DNA of 64,000 bases from Listeria cornellensis FSL F6-0969 (GTDB lineage: Bacteria; Bacillota; Bacilli; Lactobacillales; Listeriaceae). The DNA is taken from NCBI RefSeq assembly GCF_000525855.1, contig NZ_AODE01000039.1, positions 1-64,000 of the forward strand. The letters run 5' to 3'. The notes under the pieces were generated by a model. The model did no database searches and was not told the origin of the DNA. It worked only from the letters and a program-made list of their open reading frames with translations. Shown piece by piece: positions 57,627 through 64,000 of the stretch; the first letter of the stretch is position 1, and each line of letters begins with the position of its first letter. A program made the position numbers and the translations under genes.

Positions 57627-60600
57627 CCAACCACGTACTTCCCTTCAATAACAGACGTCTTCACACAGTCTTCATTCACATATAAGATATTATTTTCAAC
57701 CTTCGTGACTTCAAATTTCTGTGGCTGTCCTTTAAAACCAGTTCCTGCTTTTTTAGCACTTGCTTCTTTTGCTACCCAGAAACGGATAATGTCTTCTGTC
57801 TGATTTCCTAATTTTTGAAGCATAGTTCGTTCTTTTTCAGTAAACGCTACATTCAGGAAGTCAGCATTTTTTTTCTTCAATGCTTTCAATATCTATACCG
57901 ATTGCATGGTCGGATACCATGGCTACGCCAATATTTTCTTTATGAGCAATGGATACATGATAATTATCTACTTTATCTCTACTCAATTCATGGCCGTTCA
58001 CTGTAGGCTTACCTTGCTCATCGTGCCCAGAGAATATTTCGATTGGATAAATCATATCTTCTTTATTTTCTGCTACATAATGACGCACTGCATCTTTTAA
58101 AGCAATCCGGCTGATAAGGAACTGACGCTGTAATTTTGCTGATTCTAGTGCTTCTGACATTTGTCTGTCTTGTTCATTCAAATATCTTTTAGAAAGTAAG
58201 CCTAAAATATTCTCTTGGTTTGTATTGTTAAACAGGAATACGCCAGGCTCGAGTTGTTCTGCAAGAATATTTTTCTGTGGTTTCAAAATAACGTACCAAA
58301 CAGGCAACTGATTCTCAAATCGTTGACAAACAAAGTCTTTAGCAACAGACCAAACTTTTCCTCCTCGTTTTAGAATCATATTTCCAGCAATAACAGATTC
58401 CGTCATTCGAGTAATTTGTAACGTGTGTTCAAATTCGCCTTCTTGGTCAAATATATCTTCATATAACGCCATCTCTTTTAGACGTACTGGGAAAGAAATT
58501 GTGTTCTTCTTAGCAGTCAAATGTAAAAAGAGACCTAGTTGTTGCCCCATAATATCGAGTAGGGACCCTTTTCCTTCTTTTTTCTCGGCAGAAGTTCGCA
58601 TACCTCTTGAGGATACTTTTGATACTTCTTTACACGAGTGATACTGCGGACCATGGAAGGAGAATAAATCATAAAACTCTTCACTCGTGTATGGTTTCAT
58701 GATACTCTCACCGATATCGATGGTGCCTGTGAACTCTTTTGGTTGCGCCGGCCACTCGTCTGCAAACACAAACTCTGCTTTTGCATAGGAACCAAGTTGC
58801 AATGAGATAGTGTCTTCTGATAACCATTTTCCTGTTATTTTTTCATCAAATGGTTTTTCTAACCCGATCCATTGATACGCAGCCACATTCTTAATTTTCA
58901 CTAGTTTTTTATCTGGCATTCTTTTCTTAGCAACCTCAGATAATAATTCAATCGTCATCGTGAATGGAACAACTAGATTTAAATCTTCCTGGTTATCCCA
59001 CCATTTTGGCTGACGGACAATGGAATGATCCACTAGGTACGGATGATCTTTGAAATGAAGCGCAAGCGGCTCTTCAAAAGGTTCCAAATTTCGTACTTCT
59101 TTTGGTTTAGCTACCGTGCGTCGCTGCACTACTGCTCTTTCTTTTCCACCAACAGCTTGTATGCGTTTTTCAAATAGTTGTTCTATTTCTTTCTGCACTT
59201 TTACAGCGTCACGGATATTGTCACTAAGCATTGTTGGAATTGGCATTTTATTTTCCGTATTCGTAGAACCTTCTGATAGAGCGGATAAACCAGCGTCTCC
59301 ATAACTATTCGCTACTGCCGCTTTTAACTCAGGTAAATCAGCAACAACATTTGGTGCACCACGCGGAATAATCAACAAGCTATTATCTACTTGGTATATC
59401 GGTTTTACGCCTAAGAACGTCGGATCTACTTCTTTTCCTTCAACAAAGAGTAAAGCTTGAACTCTGCGAAGTTGATCTGCACCGTCACGAATAGAAACAT
59501 TGGCTTCTATCGCTCCAAAATCTTCACCCTTCAACGTGTCCTCTATAAAGTTCGTTAATGGACCTCGCCCAATTTGGATAAAAATACGTGCATTTTCTTC
59601 TTTATATAGTTTTTCAATTAAGCCACGGAAATAGACTGGCTTAAATAATTGCTCTGAGACTAATTCTACATATTTTTCTTTTTCGTGGGGTACACGTTCA
59701 AGCGTTGCAGAAGACCAAACTGGAACTGTTCCTTCTTTCACTTCTACATATTCTAAAAACTCTTGACTTTTATCCATACTTTCAGCAATAAGTGGTGTAT
59801 GCCAACCTCCTGAGAAAGGTATCGTTGTATAAAAAATCTTTTCAAGCTCAAGTAGCGAACATAATTTGTCACCCGCTTCTTGTGTCCCACTAAACAATAC
59901 TTGATTAGGGCAATTATCATTAGCCATGTAAAGATCAGGAATTTCTTCGCACCATTTCTGTGCTTTATCTAGACCAATACCACTTGCAGCAATAAGGGGA
60001 TAATTAACTAGTTCATCCCAATCACGCATCGTCTCAATCATTTTGTTACCATTTCCTTCAACCATACCGGCATATCTTACAGCTTGCCATTCTCCAATAC
60101 TATGCCCTAAATACATATCAGCTTCAATATTTAACTTATCGAGTGAATGTTTTGTCAGGAAATTAATGTAGTCAACCAAAATAGCAGATTTGTCTGTTTT
60201 TTCATTAATAGCTAATGAACTAATAAATTTTTCCGCCGTCTTCTCTTTGTTGATATCCATTGAACTAACAAATTCTTCTATATCTGGCAAATCAAAAGCA
60301 TCACTAAGCGATTTACTCTCACTTTCCCAATCAGGATTGAAACCTGGGAACATGAAAGCAATCTTTCCTCCGTTTAATAGCATTGGATTATTGCTATACC
60401 AAATATCAAAGCGACCATGCCACGTTTTGCCTTTCTCGATGATGGAAATAGCACGTTCTATTCTTTCTTCTGTTAGGGTGAACATAACAAGACGATAATT
60501 TCCGCCCGTATTCGTGTAATCTCCCCTTTTAATTTTTTCAATAAGTTGATCATTGGTTTTTGCAGAAATCATCAAGGCTTCACCAAAATAAGGTTTCTTT

Positions 60601-62016
60601 TTCTGCGGTTTGGCATCTGCTGGTGCTTCGTATGCTGTAAGAATAGCATGTGCGTTAATTCCGCCGAATCCAAAAGCATTGACACCAGCCACTAATGGTA
60701 ATTCACTTTCTTTCCAGTCCATGAGTTTCTGTGGTGGCATAAAGCGTGATTCAAACATTTCAGGTAATGGATTTTCGCAATGTAAAGTTGGTGGTATTTT
60801 TTTTATGGTAAAGGGCTAATGCAGCTTTAATAACGCCGATCATCCCAGCTGCTGGCATAGCGTGACCAATATTAGACTTAACAGATCCAACATACGCTTT
60901 GTTATGTGTGTTATCTCCAAAAAATGTTTTCAATGTCTTAATTTCTGTTTTATCCCCTACAACCGTTGCTGTTCCATGAGCTTCTATATAACCTAATTCT
61001 TCTGGGTTCATTCCTGCTTTTTCCCATGCTTTTTCTAAAACTCTTACTTGACCTTCCACTGAAGTAACCGTTACATGGGTTCCAGCTCCATCACTACAAA
61101 TAGCTGACTCCTTGATAACCGCATAAATCTTATCGCCATCTTCCTCGGCTTTTTTCAGGGTTTTTAAAACAACAAATCCTCCACCTTGGCCGACCAATAA
61201 GCCGTCAGCATCTTCACTAAATGGAGCAATTTTTTGTTTTCTAGACATAGCTCCAAGCATATCAAATGCTCCCCAAAACATCGCACTATGGGCACTATGC
61301 ATCCCACCAGCGACAGCGATATCGCATTCGCCACTACGCAACAATTCCATAGAATGATTAATCGCTACAATTCCGCTTGCACAAGCAGCATCGACAGTAT
61401 ATGCTGGACCCTGCAAATCAAATTTATTAGCCACAAGCGAGGCTACCAAGTTAGGCATGGTTCCAATTGCCATGTCTGCTTGGTAGCGTCCTTGTTTGCT
61501 CTGGTAAGCCTCTTTTACTTTCTCTAAATCTTCATCTTTTAATTCTGGCAATGTTGTTTTAAGAATAGATGTAAATTGTCTCGCCATACGAATAATTTCA
61601 AGACTTCGAAGCGGAACTACTCCAGAGAAATTTCCTTTTCCGATAATGATACTCCCTTTTTTAAGAGGAATATTTTTCTCAAATACACCTGCATCGGCAA
61701 GAGCTTGTTCAGCCCCTGCCATCGAGATTAGCTGATCTGGTTCAATTCCATTAGCAGCTACAGGTAAGATACCATATCGAAGCGGATCTACTTTAAATGC
61801 GTTACTAAAACCGCCTCGTTTACAATAAAAACGGTCAACTCCATTTGGCGTTCCTTCAAAATGATACGGATCAATAACATCACTAGGAGCATCTGTGATA
61901 AAATCTTTTCCTTCAGAAATGCCTTGCCAAAATTCTTCTACGCTATCTCCCGCTGGAGAAAAGATAGACATGCCGACAATCGCAATATCTTGATTAGCTG
62001 TCTTTTTTTCAGACAT
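57614..62016 (-). CDS. Iterative PKS/PUFA-type synthase: KS-AT-DH-PPTase (two homopolymer breaks)
   Basis: Three frames (62016-60760, 60758-57861, 57889-57614) join into one chain of about 1,466 residues if one base is removed from the 8-nt runs at 60797-60804 and 57867-57874. The junctions then read YHKKIPPTLHCENPLPEMFE and IESIEEKNADFLNV. KS (1-about 480): Cys212 in DAACASG, His347 in IEAHGTAT, His385 in SNIGHAMP. Acyltransferase: Ser near 639 in LGHSIGEW. A dehydratase-like double hotdog follows (HPYLVDHSIVRQP; FYDLFSFHGPQYHSCKEVSK), then a C-terminal Sfp-type phosphopantetheinyl transferase (GIDIESIE; FWVAKEASAKKAGTGFKG). C-terminal PPTases fused to a synthase are typical of enediyne and related iterative PKSs. 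GAGGAG precedes ATG 62016. Confidence 0.88.
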
Positions 62017-64000
62017 TTACCATGCTCCTCTTCTCCGTTATCAACGCTGCATCAATAAAGTTAGCCATATTTTCTTCTTCACCAGCAATAGCTAAAACTC
62101 GTGAATTCTTTCCATGAAAAATTTCTTTTACAAAGAATTCAGCGCCTTTATCTAACTCTATAAAGCTAATCCCTTTTTTGCGGAACTCACTTTCTAATCC
62201 TGCGTCTACCATACCTGCACCTTTCCAAGGTCCCCAGTTAAATGATTTGATAACTAATGACGGGTTCGCCGTTTGGAAATTGGTTACTGCAGCATCCATT
62301 GCACTGTTTCCAGAAGAATAGTCACATTGACCAGCATTACCAAAGGCAGAAGAGATAGAGCTGAACAAGACCAATAATTTCAATTCTGTTCCGAGTTCAT
62401 CCATGATTACTTCTAATGGCAATACCTTCGTGTCATAAACGCGTTCAAAAGAAGCTATTTCTTTGTGCTTAAACAATTTATCTTCTAGAATTCCCGCTGC
62501 ATGAATGACGCCATCAATTTGACCAAGTTCTTCTTTTACATCCGTAATCAATTGACGAAGCTCTTCTTGATCTGTTACATCGGCTTTTTTATACGTTACT
62601 TTTCCACCATTTTGTTCTACTAGAGCTATGGAAGAAGCAATTTGTTTCGTTTTAAAAAATTTGTTTTGTTTGAGCTTCAATTTCTTTCGGCTGTTTCAAA
62701 CCTTCTACTGTAATTAAATGTTGGCGAATTTCTTCGATTGTTTCTAAATCTTTATGCGCTTCATCTACTCCATTAAATGCTGTTCTTCCAACTAACACGT
62801 AATGACATGGGCATTCTTTGGCAAAGTTAGATAATAAGTGTGGTGTGATACCTTGTGCGCCACCTAATGCTAAAACAACAGATTCTGGATTTAGGGCAAG
62901 AGTGGATTCGCTTAACTCTTCCTCACTTAAATTCACTATTGTAGGAACAACTTTAAAACGTTCTTTTCCTTCATACACAATTTCTGGATATTTGCTTTCA
63001 ACAGCTAGTTCTTGGAGCACAATTTTACTTAATTCTTCCTTTTCTAGTGTATTTGTTACCGTTATCGAACAGAAATCAACATTCGCGTATTCATGAACAA
63101 GTGCTTTAATAAGTCCCGCGAAACCTTCTGGTACTACGTTAGTTTCCTTGCTCGGTGTATCATCTAACGCGATAACCCATTCTAAATGACTCATCTCAGA
63201 TTGTTTCAACAGGTTAAATAATTGCTTCGCTCCTGTTTGTTCTTTATTTTCAACAGAATGAATCATGATTAAACCGTGACACTCATTCAAGACCATTTCG
63301 TCAACTAAGCCAGCTTTTGCTCCTTGTTGATTCAATACCTCTACGATTTGCGTTCCTAAATCTTTATCCCCTGTAGCTATAGCAAACAGTTTATCTTTGA
63401 CGCTAGCCACATTTATTTCATCAATCGGAGTTAACGTTTTTTCTAAAATCATGCGCACAACGTCATTTGGCAACATTTCATCTTCGTTTTCCGTAGAAGC
63501 TAAATGATCTAACGCAGCTACCCCTTCAAATTCTGTGGAACTTGAGGTCGAAGCCGTTCCTTCTTCCATCGATTTCCCGATTTCCTCTATCCAGAAAACA
63601 AGATCTCTAAATTTCTTAATGGAAATCATTTTCTCGAAGAATTCATCCATTCCACCATCTTGACTTTCAGGCATAGCTACACGCTCACCTAAAGCTCCAA
63701 CAATCTCCATTTTTTTGATGCTATCGATACTTAAATCGGCTTCCAAGTCCATATCTAAGTCAAGCATTTCAATTGGATATCCTGTTTTTTCACTAACAAT
63801 TTCTAAAATAATATTCGCTATTTCATCAGAAGAAAGACTCGCAACATCAGGCAGGCCATTTGTTTCTTCCACAACTTCTGTTTCTGCAAGTTCTATCAGA
63901 TTAGCGTTGTTATCCATACCTTCAGGAGCATTGTTATACGCAAATTGTCTACGTTCTGTTGCCATCCGTGGAGAAATATCTGGGCTTCCTAGATAGCCTA
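62009..64000 (-). CDS. PKS/PUFA-type synthase subunit with ACP-KR (5' end outside window, one break)
   Basis: The frame is open to the window edge (GYLGSPDISPRMATERRQ before the first ATG at 63965), so the protein starts beyond it. The visible part has a PfaA-type ACP (DLDMDLEADLSIDSIKKMEI, Ser in IDSIK), then a ketoreductase: structural half, GGAQGITPHLLSNFAKECPC, and, after removing one base from the 6-nt run 62654-62659, the catalytic half with KADVTDQEELRQL, GVIHAAGILED, FSSISSAFGNAGQCDYSSGN. It overlaps the KS gene start by 8 bp. Lysine-rich ACP surroundings and the ACP-KR order resemble PUFA synthases and HglE-type glycolipid synthases. Confidence 0.85.

Overview
The window looks like the origin-proximal chromosome of a Listeriaceae member, probably a Listeria sensu lato species. 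The evidence is the order DUF1129 protein / ABC-2 permease / ABC ATPase / GntR / gshF / ychF / catalase / parB-parA, LPXTG and MucBP surface proteins, low-to-moderate GC, and three perfect plus one near-perfect parS sites (TGTTTCACGTGAAACA) in 41 kb. Species is not determined.

Layout. 0-9 kb: surface and secreted proteins (tail of an Ig-like adhesin, an SH3b-C39-like protease, a SpaA-repeat LPXTG protein, guaB, an LPXTG-anchored GH18/MucBP endoglycosidase). 9-25.3 kb: a polymorphic-toxin locus on the minus strand. It holds a WapA/Rhs protein of about 2,190 residues, its toxin tip and cognate immunity gene, a displaced second Rhs C-terminus fused to a broken immunity gene, and then a long array of candidate immunity genes: two 4-TM proteins, SUKH, two HEAT-repeat proteins, barstar-like, a DUF7003-like fragment, and about seven tiny one- or two-TM proteins. 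26-31.4 kb: a beta-glucoside operon (GH1, EIIC, ROK kinase) with cre-like sites and an RpiR regulator. A compact Fst-type type I toxin-antitoxin module with an antisense RNA lies in between. 31.4-43.3 kb: conserved housekeeping genes, and a catalase behind a perfect PerR box. 43.6-46.8 kb: secreted and small proteins, including a yybP-ykoY manganese riboswitch ahead of a 94-aa protein. 46.9-52.7 kb: parAB, an efflux pump and regulators. 52.7-64 kb: a multigene megasynthase cluster of the PUFA-synthase/iterative-PKS type (ACP-KR; KS-AT-DH-PPTase; free ACP; alpha/beta hydrolase; MacB-like exporter; lipoprotein). It abuts a truncated noc and runs off the window end.

A caveat affects the whole window. 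At least fifteen genes are broken in a way that one extra A or T in a homopolymer run (usually 6-10 nt) explains exactly, including gshF, catalase, the PKS genes and the Rhs toxin. Most of these are probably base-calling errors rather than pseudogenes, so I describe the repaired products and give the position of each run.

How it fits together: the Rhs toxin and immunity array point to contact-dependent competition. The bgl operon imports and cleaves beta-glucosides under carbon control. The PKS island is predicted to make and export a lipid or polyketide that I cannot identify.
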